Positions 1 through 11,292 of a stretch of 64,000 nt of DNA are shown piece by piece. Origin of the DNA: Pseudomonas sp. CC6-YY-74 (GTDB taxonomy: Bacteria; Pseudomonadota; Gammaproteobacteria; Pseudomonadales; Pseudomonadaceae); contig NZ_CP019947.1 in NCBI RefSeq assembly GCF_002025205.1, positions 3,944,001 through 4,008,000 on the forward strand. The letters run 5' to 3'. A model generated the notes under the pieces. That model saw only the letters and a program-made list of their open reading frames with translations. It did not search any database and had not been told where the DNA came from. The stretch's first letter is position 1, and each line of letters begins with the position of its first letter. The position numbers were made by a program, and so were the translations under genes.

Positions 1-2
1 TC

Positions 3-745
<743 letters not shown>

Positions 746-749
<4 letters not shown>

Positions 750-1165
750 TCGGATTGTGCATGGGCCTGGCCGGAGCGGTCTGGGCCGAGCTGCCGGTTG
801 TCGAGTTCACCTTGGCCTGGCGGCACACCATCGAGAAAATTCGCTGGGAAGAAGATTACCGCGTGACCGCCGAGGGCTTGCTGCTCGGCGAGGCGCGGGT
901 CAAGGGTTCTGGTGCTGGCATGGAAATTCCTGCCGATGCCGAACTGCGTGAGGGCAGCTGGCATTACCAACGCCAGCTAGCGCCCCTGCAACCACTGCGC
1001 TTGGGGCGAACCCCCGAGGCAGGGGATTACCAACTGTGTTTCAACCAGCGTTGTCGCTCCATGGGCGACTGGCTCGGCCCGCCACAAGCGACCCAGCCGG
1101 CGGTGGAACTCTGGAGCTGTGAGCTCGGCTCCCCCCTATCGGTCAACGATGCGGGTAACGGCTAA
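746..1165 (+). CDS. DUF1850 domain protein, TRAP-associated
   Basis: A 139-residue protein starting at a GTG that overlaps the permease stop (GTGA), so the two are translationally coupled. It has a short hydrophobic N-terminus ending near AVWA, probably a signal peptide. The body carries the DUF1850 pattern: FTLAWRHTIEKIRWEEDY, then a GSGAGMEIP segment and a Cys-containing C-terminus (LCFNQRC, LWSCEL). DUF1850 proteins are encoded next to fused TRAP permeases; their exact role is not known. A hairpin terminator follows, so this is the last gene of the TRAP operon. Confidence 0.85.
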
Positions 1166-1213
1166 CGCCGTTGTCGCTCCCAGCGTCACAAGCGCTGGCG
1201 GCAAGAAGAGGAG

Positions 1214-1248
1214 AACCCCCATTTGGCTTTGCCAGTGGGGGTTTTGTT
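1214..1248 (+). terminator. Rho-independent terminator of the TRAP operon
   Basis: Perfect 8-bp stem AACCCCCA / TGGGGGTT around a 14-base loop, followed by a T-rich stretch (TTTTGTT). It lies 48 bases after the DUF1850 stop. Confidence 0.8.
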
Positions 1249-1288
1249 CGTCTAGCCTCGGCCACTATCAAGCAAGGATTTTCCGCCG

Positions 1289-1780
1289 ATGAGTACCTTG
1301 ACCTATTACCTGGAAATGCACAGCCCCGAGCAGCTGCGGCCCAAGCCGCTGCCTGCGGAGCTGCACATCGTCGAATGCCGGATCAAGCAGTTCCAGTTCA
1401 ACCGTTTTCTCTATCAGCTGGTCGGTGAGCCCTGGGCCTGGACGGACAAGCTGAACTGGAGCGATGCCCAGTGGCGGGCATTGGTCGAGCAAGCCAATCA
1501 CCGCACCTGGGTGGCCTATCACCAGGGCGCAATCGCCGGCTACTACGAGTTATTGCGCGATGCCGAGGGCGCTGTGGAGATTCTCTATTTCGGCCTGGCC
1601 GAGGCATTTTTCGGCCAGGGTTTCGGCGGCCCGTTGCTGAGCCATGCGCTGCAAGCGGCCTGGCTCTGGCCGGATACAACGCGCGTCTGGGTCCATACCT
1701 GCAGCCTCGATCACCCCAGCGCCCTGGCCAATTACCGGGCGCGCGGCCTGCAGCTCTATCGCGAAGACGTGACCCTCTAG
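1289..1780 (+). CDS. GNAT family N-acetyltransferase
   Basis: A 163-residue cytosolic protein of the GNAT acetyltransferase superfamily, which moves an acetyl group from acetyl-CoA to an amine. The core is visible as WVAYHQGAIAGYYEL (beta 2-3), VEILYFGLAEAFFGQGFGGPLLSHAL (the acetyl-CoA pyrophosphate loop QGFGGP) and a C-terminal HPSALANYRARGLQLYRED strand. The acceptor is unknown. It stands alone between the TRAP terminator and the DUF3617 gene. Confidence 0.85.
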   Translation: MSTLTYYLEMHSPEQLRPKPLPAELHIVECRIKQFQFNRFLYQLVGEPWAWTDKLNWSDAQWRALVEQANHRTWVAYHQGAIAGYYELLRDAEGAVEILYFGLAEAFFGQGFGGPLLSHALQAAWLWPDTTRVWVHTCSLDHPSALANYRARGLQLYREDVTL

Positions 1781-1898
1781 GCTGCGGTCGGCTGAGCGCG
1801 CGATCAACCCCGCAAAGTGCGCTTGTTTTCATCAGCGCAGGCCTGCGTCGCCAACTCAGCCTACGCTTGCAGGGTCGATGAATCGTTGGAGTCTGGCC

Positions 1899-2414
1899 AT
1901 GCGCATCTCAGTACTAAAAAGCCTGTCCTTGGCCCTGTGCCTATTGCCCGCGCTGGCCACGGCGCAGGAGATCCAGCCCGGTCTGTGGGAAATCAGCTCG
2001 AGCAATATGCAGGTCGGCGGTCAGGCGCTGCCGGGCATGCAGCAAATGCTGGAGCAGATGAAAAACCTGCCGGCCGAACAGCGTCAGATGATGGAGCAGA
2101 TGATGGCCAAGCAGGGCGTGCAACTGGGCGACCAGGGTGTGCGCATCTGTTTGAGCGAGGAGCAGATCAAGGCTCAGGACATTCCCCTGCAAGACCCCAA
2201 GTCAGGGTGTAGCCACGAGGTCACCGAGCGTAGCGCCGAGCGCTGGAAGTTCCGCTTCAGTTGCCCGGATGGACAGGGTGAGGGCGAGACGCGCTTCATC
2301 AGCGATCGCGAGTTCACCACCCAGGTCAACGGCACCTACGGCGGCCAGAGCAGCAGCATGGAAAGCCATGCGCGTTGGATTGCGGCCGATTGTGGCGGCC
2401 TGCAACCGCGCTGA
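1899..2414 (+). CDS. DUF3617 family exported protein
   Basis: An exported protein of unknown function, 171 residues from the chosen ATG. That ATG sits 9 bases after a GGAG and begins a clean signal peptide (MRISVLKSLSLALCLLPALATAQ). An ATG 21 bases upstream would only add seven polar residues. The mature part opens with QPGLWEISSS, the usual DUF3617 start, has a Met/Gln-rich helix (QQMLEQMKNLPAEQRQMMEQ) and a Cys pair (C in RICLSEE and SGCSHE) repeated later (FSCPDG, ADCGG), consistent with periplasmic disulfides. Confidence 0.82.
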   Translation: MRISVLKSLSLALCLLPALATAQEIQPGLWEISSSNMQVGGQALPGMQQMLEQMKNLPAEQRQMMEQMMAKQGVQLGDQGVRICLSEEQIKAQDIPLQDPKSGCSHEVTERSAERWKFRFSCPDGQGEGETRFISDREFTTQVNGTYGGQSSSMESHARWIAADCGGLQPR

Positions 2415-2501
2415 TGTGTGCTGTGCGGGGCCAGGCGCATGCCGGTCATGCTTCGGCGCACAGCGCTGCTGGCAGCTCATGTCAGAGACGCCAACCGCCT
2501 A

Positions 2502-3947
2502 TTAGAGAATCGGCGAGATCAGGCGCGCCACGCGCATGCCCAGTTGCTGCAGGCGATGCAGGTTCTTGTAGTCGCCGGCGAGCAATTCGCGCGAGCGAGC
2601 GAAGTCCTGCTCAAGCATCTGTTCGACCTCGGCGGCAAAGCCGGGGTCGAAGGTCAGCAGGGTGATCTCGAAGTTCAGACGGAACGAGCGATTGTCCAGG
2701 TTGGCACTGCCGACGCTGGCGACATCGTCATCGATCAGCATGACCTTCTGGTGCAGAAAGCCCGGCTGGTAGCGGAACACCCGGACCCCGGCGCGCAAGG
2801 CCTCGAAGGCATACAGGCTGGAGGCGGCGTAGACCACCCGGTGGTCGGGCCGCGCCGGCAGCAGGATACGCACATCGACGCCGCGCAGCACGGCCAGGCG
2901 CAAGGCGGCGAACAGCGCCTCGTCGGGGATGAAGTAGGGGCTGGTGATCCACACCCGCTCGCGGGCGCTGTGAATCGCCTCGACGAACAGCAGCGCACAG
3001 GTTTCCTGCGGATCGGCCGGGCCACTGGCGATCACCTGGCAGAGCATGCCCTCGCCCGGGTAGGCCTCGGGCAGCAGCAGCGGCGGCAATTGGTGGCTGG
3101 CCCAGAACCAGTCTTCGGCGAAGGACTCCTGCAGGCAGGCGACTACCGGCCCGCGCACTTCGACATGGGTATCGCGCCAGGGCGCCAGGGGCGGCTTGTG
3201 CCCGAGGTATTCGACGCCGACGTTGAGCCCGCCGAGAAAGCCGCATTCGCCATCGACCACCACGATCTTGCGGTGGTTGCGAAAGTTCAGCTGGAAGCGG
3301 CTGAGCAGTCCGCCGCCTGTGGTGAAGGCGTGGACCTGGATGCCGCCGACGCGCATTTTGTCGCTGAAATGACGCGGCAGGCCGTGGCTGCCGACACCGT
3401 CGTAGAGCACGAAAACCTGCACGCCGGCAGCCGCGCGCTCCAGCAGCAGGTCTTGCAGGCGCCGGCCGAGCAGGTCGTCGCGGAGGATGAAGAACTGCAG
3501 CAGGATCACCTTGCGCGCGCGGGCCAGGGCCGCGAGGATCGCGGCAAAGGCCGCTTCGCCATCGATCAGCAGCTGCACCTGGTTGTTCGCCAGGCAGGGC
3601 ATCCGGCCCAGCCGGGGCAAGGCGCGCAGTTGCTGGGAGGCCGGGGATGCGCTGGCGCTCAGGGCTTCGTCGACCCACGGCCGCCAGTTCAGCTCGGCCA
3701 TGGCCTGGTGCATCTGCTTGTCGGCGTGGCGGCGCGCCTTGATATAGGCATCGAAGCGGCTGCGGCCAAACACCAGGTAGGGCACCAGGGTCAGGTAAGG
3801 CATGAAGAACAGCGACACCGCCCAGGCCAGCGCACCCTGGGCGGTGCGCACGGTCAGCACGGCATGTACAGCCGCGAGCATGCCGAGGGCGTGGGTCGCG
3901 GCGATCAGGTAGGCGAAAAGATTGGGGATCGCGAAGTCCAGAGGCAT
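2502..3947 (-). CDS. cls: Cardiolipin synthase
   Basis: Membrane phospholipase-D-type enzyme that joins two phosphatidylglycerols into cardiolipin and glycerol. The 481-residue length fits bacterial Cls. Two N-terminal hydrophobic segments (about residues 8-30 and 40-60, the PLD-nuclease N domain) precede two PLD domains. Both HKD motifs are intact: H225-R-K-IVVVDG and H399-Q-K-VMLIDD, each followed by the conserved GG(L)N or GSAN(L)D signature. It is monocistronic and convergent with the DUF3617 gene. Cardiolipin content is often linked to osmotic adaptation, which fits the BCCT carrier gene next door, though that link is inference. Confidence 0.93.
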   Translation of the reverse strand: MPLDFAIPNLFAYLIAATHALGMLAAVHAVLTVRTAQGALAWAVSLFFMPYLTLVPYLVFGRSRFDAYIKARRHADKQMHQAMAELNWRPWVDEALSASASPASQQLRALPRLGRMPCLANNQVQLLIDGEAAFAAILAALARARKVILLQFFILRDDLLGRRLQDLLLERAAAGVQVFVLYDGVGSHGLPRHFSDKMRVGGIQVHAFTTGGGLLSRFQLNFRNHRKIVVVDGECGFLGGLNVGVEYLGHKPPLAPWRDTHVEVRGPVVACLQESFAEDWFWASHQLPPLLLPEAYPGEGMLCQVIASGPADPQETCALLFVEAIHSARERVWITSPYFIPDEALFAALRLAVLRGVDVRILLPARPDHRVVYAASSLYAFEALRAGVRVFRYQPGFLHQKVMLIDDDVASVGSANLDNRSFRLNFEITLLTFDPGFAAEVEQMLEQDFARSRELLAGDYKNLHRLQQLGMRVARLISPIL

Positions 3948-4215
3948 GCTGGTTCCTGTGCGCTGACGCCGGGTTGGTGCTAAACCTATTACCCATGCAG
4001 TGTGGCATCAACAAGGCCGCGTGCAGTTAGCCAAAAATCAGTAAATGGCGGCATTTGGCCCGCGAATGACGGCCCGTGGCCAGCAAACGTGGGGTTTGCC
4101 TGTTACCCTTACCGGCTAACCGGGAAAATATTTTCGGTCGCGATGAGTTGTAAGTTGGGCGAATCCGTCCTTCTTGTGCTTGCCAGCGAGTTAAATGCCT
4201 CAAGGAGAACTCCAC

Positions 4216-5883
<1,668 letters not shown>

Positions 5884-5908
5884 CCGCTGTTGTTGGGCAA
5901 TACAAGAG

Positions 5909-5930
5909 CGCGCCTTCGGGCGCGTTTTTT
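5909..5930 (+). terminator. Rho-independent terminator of the BCCT gene
   Basis: CGCGCC-TTCG-GGCGCG stem with an extra-stable TTCG tetraloop, followed by six T residues, 26 bases after the stop. Confidence 0.88.
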
Positions 5931-5978
5931 GTCTGCGCTGCGCAGGACTGGGTCGCATGAGTCAGCGCCGCAATTCTT

Positions 5979-6006
5979 GAGGGAGGGGCTTTCGCCGCGA
6001 GTTCTT
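5979..6006 (+). repeat. REP-like element, first copy
   Basis: Contains GGAGGGGCTTTCGCCGCGA, which matches the core of Pseudomonas repetitive extragenic palindromes. A second copy lies 190 bases away in inverted orientation. The roughly 390 bases between the BCCT gene and the exonuclease hold no other gene that I can support. Confidence 0.6.
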
Positions 6007-6192
6007 AACCAGGTTGGTGGGGTGCTGACGCGGCTATTTGTGTTCGGCATTACATCGTGTGAGTTGATGTGGGTTGCGCCCCTCGGGCGCGCACCTGAAG
6101 GGTCAGTCAACGCGGCGCAATGACTGGCACCCGCTGAGGATTATGGGTATCGCTGCGCTCAACCGATCCTACGTTGGCCAACGGGAGTGGGT

Positions 6193-6222
6193 AAAAGCAT
6201 CGCGGCTAAAGCCCCTCCTACA
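6193..6222 (-). repeat. REP-like element, second copy, inverted
   Basis: On the minus strand it reads TAGGAGGGGCTTTAGCCGCG, nearly the same core as the copy at 5979-6006, but opposite in orientation. The two could form a REP doublet. Confidence 0.6.
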
Positions 6223-6276
6223 AGAGCTCTGCGTGATCCAGTGGCCCCTCGCAAAAATGTCCTTCGCCGCAATCCA

Positions 6277-7014
6277 TCAGCTCCACAACTCGCCGACCTG
6301 GGTGGTCGGTGAATAGTGGGTGGCTACCTGCGCCTGCAGCAGCTCCGCCGTAGCCAGGGCATCGGTCAGGGCGTGGTGCGCCTGGTACAGCGGCAGGCCA
6401 TAGCGCAGGCGACTGTCGGCCAGGCGGATGGAAGTCGGCTGACGGCCGAACAGCCGGTCGAACCAGCCCGGCTGACGCTGACTGCGGTGTAACCGAGCCT
6501 CCAGTTCCATGGTGTCGATCACCGGGAAGTGCAGCGCCTCGCCCAGATGCTGGCGTACCGCCTGGTCGAGAAAACCGCGTTCTATCGTGCGGTAATGCAC
6601 CACCATCACCTTGCCGGCCATGGCCGTCAGCAATTCACCGAGAATAGTCGTCAGCCTGGGGGCGTCGCGGATGTCGCTGTGGGTGATGTGATGGAAGGTG
6701 ACTGACTCGCTGCTCAGCTCGGAAACCGGCTTGACCACCCAGTACAACGCCTGGCCGCAGCGGATGCGCACCAGGTTGAAGGGCACCAGACCGAGGCTGA
6801 CGATCGAGTGGCGATTGCAATCCAGACCGGTGGTTTCCACGTCCAGCGCCACCAGCGGTACCTGTTCCAGCGGGGTGTCGGCGGCTACCACGCCGGCCTG
6901 ATAGAAGGCGGCCAGGCGCGGATCCTTGGCCGTTTGCGCGAGCTGGATGAAGATACTCGGCCAATCTGTCGGCACTACGCGGGCGGTATTACGCGAGACC
7001 GTGGGCAGCTTCAC
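6277..7014 (-). CDS. 3'-5' exonuclease, DnaQ-like (DEDDh)
   Basis: Cytosolic 3'-5' exonuclease of the DnaQ/PolC-epsilon type, 245 residues. Exo I motif is LVALDVETTGLD, Exo II includes HITHSDIRDAP and VVHYRTIERGFLD, and Exo III is HHALTDALATAEL, giving the DEDDh set. The start is a GTG whose last bases overlap the stop of the upstream gene (GTGA, 7011-7014). An open frame extends farther upstream but runs inside the neighbouring gene. The gene is coupled to the cNMP/CBS/nucleotidyltransferase gene, a pair common in Pseudomonas near acetate or osmolyte carriers. Its in vivo substrate is unknown. Confidence 0.88.
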   Translation of the reverse strand: MKLPTVSRNTARVVPTDWPSIFIQLAQTAKDPRLAAFYQAGVVAADTPLEQVPLVALDVETTGLDCNRHSIVSLGLVPFNLVRIRCGQALYWVVKPVSELSSESVTFHHITHSDIRDAPRLTTILGELLTAMAGKVMVVHYRTIERGFLDQAVRQHLGEALHFPVIDTMELEARLHRSQRQPGWFDRLFGRQPTSIRLADSRLRYGLPLYQAHHALTDALATAELLQAQVATHYSPTTQVGELWS

Positions 7015-8894
7015 TGGGACCCGCCCGCCGGGTAGCGGAAGCGCAGAAATTTCTGCGCGTTGCTGAGTACCTGGAAGGCTTCCTTGAGGTTGTAGCGCTC
7101 GCTGGCAGAGACCTTTTCCGGCTCGATGTAATTGTCCGGCTCGCGGCTGGCCTCGAGGTCCATGGCCTGATGGCGGATGCGCACGATGGAGAGGAATTCC
7201 AGGGCGTAGCGCAGCTTGGTGATGGCTTCCTCGGTCAGCAGCTTGGTGCTGGCGATGGCGTCCAGGCGATCCAGGGAATTCTGCGCCTTGGAGCCGGCGG
7301 CCAGCGCATGCACGCGGATCAGGTCGGTCAGCGGGGCGGTGCCGCGGCCCTTGAGGTTGATGATGTTGTTCTGTTGGCCGTCCTTCTCCATCACGAAGGT
7401 GCGGAAGAAGCCCAGCGGCGGGGTGCGGTTGAGTGCGTTGCGCGCCAGGCTGGCGAGAAATAGCGGGTTGCTGCTGGCTTTCTGCGCCAGCAGGTCCTTG
7501 AGGCTTTCGACCAGCTCGGCCTCGCCGTAGACGCTGTCGAGGTCGAAGAAGATGCAGCTGTTGAGCAGGGTTTCCGGGTTGGGCCGGTCGATCCACTGGT
7601 TGAAGTAGCCCTTCCACACCCGCAACGGCTGGCGCCACTGGGGATTGGTGGCCATGATCCCGCCCTTGCAGTAGCTGTATCCGCAGGCCGCCAGGCCGTC
7701 GCTGACGAAGGTCGCCAGTTTGAGGAAGTAGTCGTCGTGGACTCGCGGATCGAAGCGGTTGTCGAGGACCAGGGCGTTGTCCTGGTCGGTGACGATCAGC
7801 TGCTCGTCGCGGGCCATCGAGCCCAGCGCCATGAAGCAGTAGGGTACCGGCGGCGGGCCGAGCTCTTGCTCGGCCAGCTCCAGCAGGCGCTGGGTCAGGC
7901 TGCGGCCGATGCCCGAGATGGCGCTGCCGATCATGTGGGCGGTGGCCTGTTCATTGACCATGCGCAGGAAGGTGATGCGCAGGTCCGGCAACAGGGCCTG
8001 CAACTCGGCCACCGACTGCTTGTTGAAGATACTGTTGACCAGGTACAGGCTGCTCTGCGACTCGTATTTGATGATGTCCGACAGGTTGATCACTCCGACC
8101 GTGCGCTGACGGTACACCACCGGCAGGTGATGGATATTGTGGCGGAGCATGCACAGCATCGCCTCGAACACCGAGTCGTCGGCATTGATGGTGATCGGGT
8201 TGGGTGACATCACCCGATCGACCGGGGTGTCCAGGGCAAGGCCTTCGGCCAGCACCCGGGTGCGCAGGTCGCGATCGGTGGTAATGCCGACCATCACCTG
8301 ACTCAGGGGCGCCCCGGCGGCGGATGGCGGTCCGAGGATCACCAGGGAAGACACGCTGTGCTCGGTCATCACCCGCGCTGCCTCCTGCACCGAGGTGCCC
8401 AGGGGCACGCTGACCGTGCGCCGCGAGACCAGCTTGCGCACCTTGATCTTCATCAGTTCGCTGGCGTTGCCCTGGCTTTCCACCGCCGACTTCAGCCGCG
8501 ACTGGCCCTCGGCCTCGACGAAGTCGGCGAAGAAGTCATGGGCCTCGCAGAGTTGCTCGAACAGGCGGCCGGGAATGAAATAGATCAGGCTGTCTTCAAT
8601 GGCCCGGGCCGGCAGACGTACTTTATGCCCGCGCAGCAGGCCAAACTGGCCGAAGACATCGCCCTCGGTCAGGCGATTGTAGAGCGCCCCGGTGCGCCGG
8701 TAGATTTCCACCGCGCCGCTGCGCACATAGTGCAGGTCGTGGATCTCCGCACCGAAGCTGAGAATCTCGCTTCCGGCCTTGAAGTAGCCGACTTCGACCT
8801 GGCGGGCGATCTCGTCGAGTGTGTCTTCGGGCAGCCCATCGAAGGGCGGGAAGCGCTGCAGGTGGTCGCGGATTTCGATCAACTCGATCTGCAT
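7011..8894 (-). CDS. cNMP-binding / CBS domain putative nucleotidyltransferase (DUF294)
   Basis: A 627-residue cytosolic regulator-like protein. Domain order: cyclic-nucleotide-binding fold at about 15-130 (GSEILSFGAEIHDLHYVRSGAVEIYRR), two CBS motifs at about 155-280 (TSVQEAARVMTEHSVSSLVIL and DDSVFEAMLCMLRHNIHHLPVV), then a DUF294 nucleotidyltransferase core near 360 (ALGSMARDEQLIVTDQDNALV, the GS...D.D pattern of the GlnE/GlnD superfamily) and a helical DUF294_C end. It probably senses nucleotides and modifies a partner; the target is not known. Forms a two-gene operon with the exonuclease. Confidence 0.9.
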   Translation of the reverse strand: MQIELIEIRDHLQRFPPFDGLPEDTLDEIARQVEVGYFKAGSEILSFGAEIHDLHYVRSGAVEIYRRTGALYNRLTEGDVFGQFGLLRGHKVRLPARAIEDSLIYFIPGRLFEQLCEAHDFFADFVEAEGQSRLKSAVESQGNASELMKIKVRKLVSRRTVSVPLGTSVQEAARVMTEHSVSSLVILGPPSAAGAPLSQVMVGITTDRDLRTRVLAEGLALDTPVDRVMSPNPITINADDSVFEAMLCMLRHNIHHLPVVYRQRTVGVINLSDIIKYESQSSLYLVNSIFNKQSVAELQALLPDLRITFLRMVNEQATAHMIGSAISGIGRSLTQRLLELAEQELGPPPVPYCFMALGSMARDEQLIVTDQDNALVLDNRFDPRVHDDYFLKLATFVSDGLAACGYSYCKGGIMATNPQWRQPLRVWKGYFNQWIDRPNPETLLNSCIFFDLDSVYGEAELVESLKDLLAQKASSNPLFLASLARNALNRTPPLGFFRTFVMEKDGQQNNIINLKGRGTAPLTDLIRVHALAAGSKAQNSLDRLDAIASTKLLTEEAITKLRYALEFLSIVRIRHQAMDLEASREPDNYIEPEKVSASERYNLKEAFQVLSNAQKFLRFRYPAGGSQ

Positions 8895-9100
8895 ACGGGT
8901 CTCTTGAGAGTGGGCGGACGGACGAGTCCAAACCTATGGTCTCGCGGGGTCGACCTCGCCCGGGAAAATGACTGCCAACTGGTCGAGCGCCGGCAGCACT
9001 GTGCCGACTGGGCGACATGCCCTAACCATAACGTGTCCTGCGACGAACACGCGACTGTTTCACTGCCGGGTCGCGATCCTGGCGGTGCGAGGCCGCTGGT

Positions 9101-9558
9101 TCAGCGTTGCTCAAGCGTCAGGTAGACCGCCGCCTGGTTAAGCAGCTGGTACGCGACTTCGCCGAAGATGATGGAGCCGATGAGGCGCGCGGTCTGGTGC
9201 CCCTGCAACTGCAAATAGAGGTAATTGAGGATGCAGTTGCAGCCGAACAGGATGGGGCCGCCGTCGCTGGGCATGGCCTATATGAAGCGCTCGCTATAGT
9301 CCTCGACCGCGTCGGCGAAACGGTAGTGCACCCCGGCGAACACCGGCACGTAGAAGGACACCAGGCCCGGCTCGCGATCCAGCGACTGGATGCCGACATT
9401 GACCATGGCTGCGCAGTAGTCGGCCAGCCGCGGCTGCGGGTGTCGACACGGACTCGGCTGACCTCCCAGGACTCGTTCACTTCCAGCAGCCAGCGACACA
9501 ACTCTGCGTCTTGCACCCGGAACTCCCGGTTGTGCTTTACCCGTCCAGGGGCGTTCAC
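9101..9558 (-). pseudogene. Broken gene of an unrecognised conserved family
   Basis: On the minus strand coding-like sequence continues through two lesions. The N-terminal part (HNREFRVQDAELCRWLLEVN...VRVDT) is in one frame. Near 9430-9445 a one-base shift leads to QPRLADYCAAMVNVG...VSFYVPVFAGVHYRFADAVEDYSERFI. An in-frame TAG at 9278-9280 then separates this from CNCILNYLYLQLQG...FGEVAYQLLNQAAVYLTLEQR and a TGA at 9101. The continuous protein-like character across both breaks shows a recently inactivated gene (or two sequence errors). I do not recognise the family. The true N-terminus is also uncertain. Confidence 0.55.
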
Positions 9559-9647
9559 ACGCGGGCGCGCAGCGAGCCAGGGAACCTTGGCCCTAGGTCG
9601 CTGCTCCTTGATTGTTGCGACTTGCGCAGTAGTACGGTGACCGGCGC

Positions 9648-10052
9648 CTAGTAGAAGTTGACCGCATGGCCCTCACGGTCGAAGGCGGCGAAGTTGCCGA
9701 TACTGCCGGCTTCGATGGCCCCGACCATCATCTTCAGCGGTTGTTCGGCCTCGTCGCTGTTCGGCGCCATGCCTGCGCGCCCAGCCAGGCCGGCGGCGAA
9801 CACCAGATCCCAGGCCACACCGGTGCGGCTGGACTCGGCCAGCAGCCCGGCAAAGTCCACCAGTTCGTCCGGCAGCTTGTCGACGCACAGCACCGGCTTG
9901 AGCGAGCCGCCCTGGTTCTCGGCGTGGCGCTGGCGTTCTTCTGCGCTGGCGTCTTCGGGTAACTCGGCGCTAACGAACACCAGCAGCAAGCGTTGTGGTT
10001 CCGGCTGGGCCTTGGCGGCGGCCAGCAGGTCGGCGAATTCGGCAATATCCAT
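9648..10052 (-). CDS. Conserved hypothetical (often labelled ribonucleotide reductase subunit alpha)
   Basis: A 134-residue soluble protein starting MDIAEFADLLAAAKAQPEPQRLLLVF. Similar Pseudomonas proteins carry the label ribonucleotide reductase subunit alpha, but at this size and without any catalytic Cys/Glu set of a reductase, that label is almost surely wrong. The pattern of conserved segments (LCVDKLPDELVDFAGLLAESSRTGVAWDLVFAAGLAGRAGMAP, then a C-terminal FAAFDREGHAVNFY) suggests a small single domain. The function is unknown. It is encoded alone; a longer open frame upstream of the ATG is not supported. Confidence 0.75.
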   Translation of the reverse strand: MDIAEFADLLAAAKAQPEPQRLLLVFVSAELPEDASAEERQRHAENQGGSLKPVLCVDKLPDELVDFAGLLAESSRTGVAWDLVFAAGLAGRAGMAPNSDEAEQPLKMMVGAIEAGSIGNFAAFDREGHAVNFY

Positions 10053-10236
10053 GACAGTCCATCCGTACGGAAAAATGAGCAGTGCAATAGCCACACTGCC
10101 ACGCGCCGCCGGCCTTTGACCATATCTCTTAAGGTATAGATGGCCGGCGCACGGCGCTGCGCCCATGCACTGCCGAGGGGCGGGCCAACCAGCGCGGCGC
10201 CTGCAGGCTTGCGGTCGCAGGCTGTGCGATCGCCAC

Positions 10237-10473
10237 TCAGGGCTTGCTGCTTTCCCGCAGCTTGGCCAGTAGGGCTTCGCTTTTAGCGAGTTGCTCGTCT
10301 TCGCTGAGTTGCGGGTTATCCAGCACGCTGTCGATTTGCTCGAGCAATTCGCCCTGTCGGCGGACACGCTGATCCAACTGCCTGAGTTGACGGTTACTGC
10401 GCCAGTTCCAGTAGGCCAACCCCGCGACCGCCAGCAGTACCAGCGCAAGTCCTGTCCAGGTCAGATGAGTCAT
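10237..10473 (-). CDS. Small single-pass membrane protein with coiled coil
   Basis: 78 residues. One N-terminal membrane helix (LALVLLAVAGLAYWNW, about residues 9-24) is followed by a charged helix (RQLRQLDQRVRRQGELLEQIDSVL) likely to form a coiled coil. No enzyme motif is present. It is preceded by a GGAGTAACC Shine-Dalgarno region. It lies between two unrelated genes, and its function is unknown. Confidence 0.65.
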   Translation of the reverse strand: MTHLTWTGLALVLLAVAGLAYWNWRSNRQLRQLDQRVRRQGELLEQIDSVLDNPQLSEDEQLAKSEALLAKLRESSKP

Positions 10474-10508
10474 GGTTACTCCGGGGTGGCGGGCTGTCGC
10501 GCAGCAAT

Positions 10509-10994
10509 TCAGGGACGCAGCGACTTGCGCATGGCAAAGCGCTGCAAGGTAACAGCGCCGCGTACCAGCGTCTGTGCCTGTTCCACAGAAAAGCCCTGCC
10601 GCGCAAAGAATGGCCGCGCCGTCAGGCTGGCCTCAGTAGACAGCGCCGCCACGCCCAGACTGCGCAAGCAGACCTCGGCATCCCGATACAGCGCTGTCGC
10701 TACCCCTTGGCGGGCGTACGACGGCGCACTGAACAGCAGCTCGATATGACCGTTCGCAGTGAAGCCGATAAACCCGGCGAGTTGTCCCCGGTGTTGCGCC
10801 AGCCTGACCTGCAACGTCGCCAGGCGCCCTTGCCAGGCCTGCAGATCGGCCTCCTCCGGCGCCCAGGCCAGCCGCTGCGCGGCGTCATACTGAGCACTCG
10901 CCAAAGCATGCACGGAGGTGCTGAACAGCGTGACTACAGCCTGGAGATCGCTGGGGCGGTAATCGCGGATGGAAATGTTGGGTTTGCTGGACAT
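10509..10994 (-). CDS. GNAT family N-acetyltransferase
   Basis: 161 residues, GNAT fold. N-terminal ISIRDYRPSDLQAVVTLF is a typical first strand and helix. LAGFIGFTANGHIELLFSAPSYARQGVATALYRDAEVCLRSLG holds beta 4 and the acetyl-CoA loop (ARQGVA), and ALSTEASLTARPFFARQGFSVEQ is the usual end. It resembles the YafP-like subgroup; the acceptor is unknown. Short 27-base gap to the small membrane protein gene on the same strand, so they may be co-transcribed. Confidence 0.85.
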   Translation of the reverse strand: MSSKPNISIRDYRPSDLQAVVTLFSTSVHALASAQYDAAQRLAWAPEEADLQAWQGRLATLQVRLAQHRGQLAGFIGFTANGHIELLFSAPSYARQGVATALYRDAEVCLRSLGVAALSTEASLTARPFFARQGFSVEQAQTLVRGAVTLQRFAMRKSLRP

Positions 10995-11292
10995 AGGTCA
11001 TGACCGATGTTGCGGGGGGAGGTTGATAACCTGCCGTGGCCACCTCGCGCAGCCTGTGGGTTTACCGGCGTATGGGGTCTGCCAATAAACGCCGCGACGC
11101 GGCCCGTGCCCCTGAACGCTAGCCGATCCCGGCAGGCGTGGTAAACCGCTAGATCTGTACTCAGAGAAACTCAGACCGGAAGAACAGCTGCGAGCCCGCA
11201 GCAAGGAGCGCATGCCATGAGGCTCTGCACCGATCGGGCGGAACCTTGCAGAGCGTTAATCAGCCGTCGAGAAGGGCCTGATTGACCCCGGT
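10995..11292. other. Intergenic stretch, no gene seen
   Basis: About 300 bases downstream of tmm. It holds an inverted repeat CTCTGCA / TGCAGAG (11223-11229 and 11247-11253) without a T run. A short open frame (11135-11219, plus) ends in EEQLRARSKERMP and could be a gene remnant, but it is too short to judge. Confidence 0.4.

Noticed and set aside
2418..3983. 521-codon plus-strand frame
   Set aside because: Antisense shadow of cardiolipin synthase, rich in Gln, Gly and Arg, no domain.
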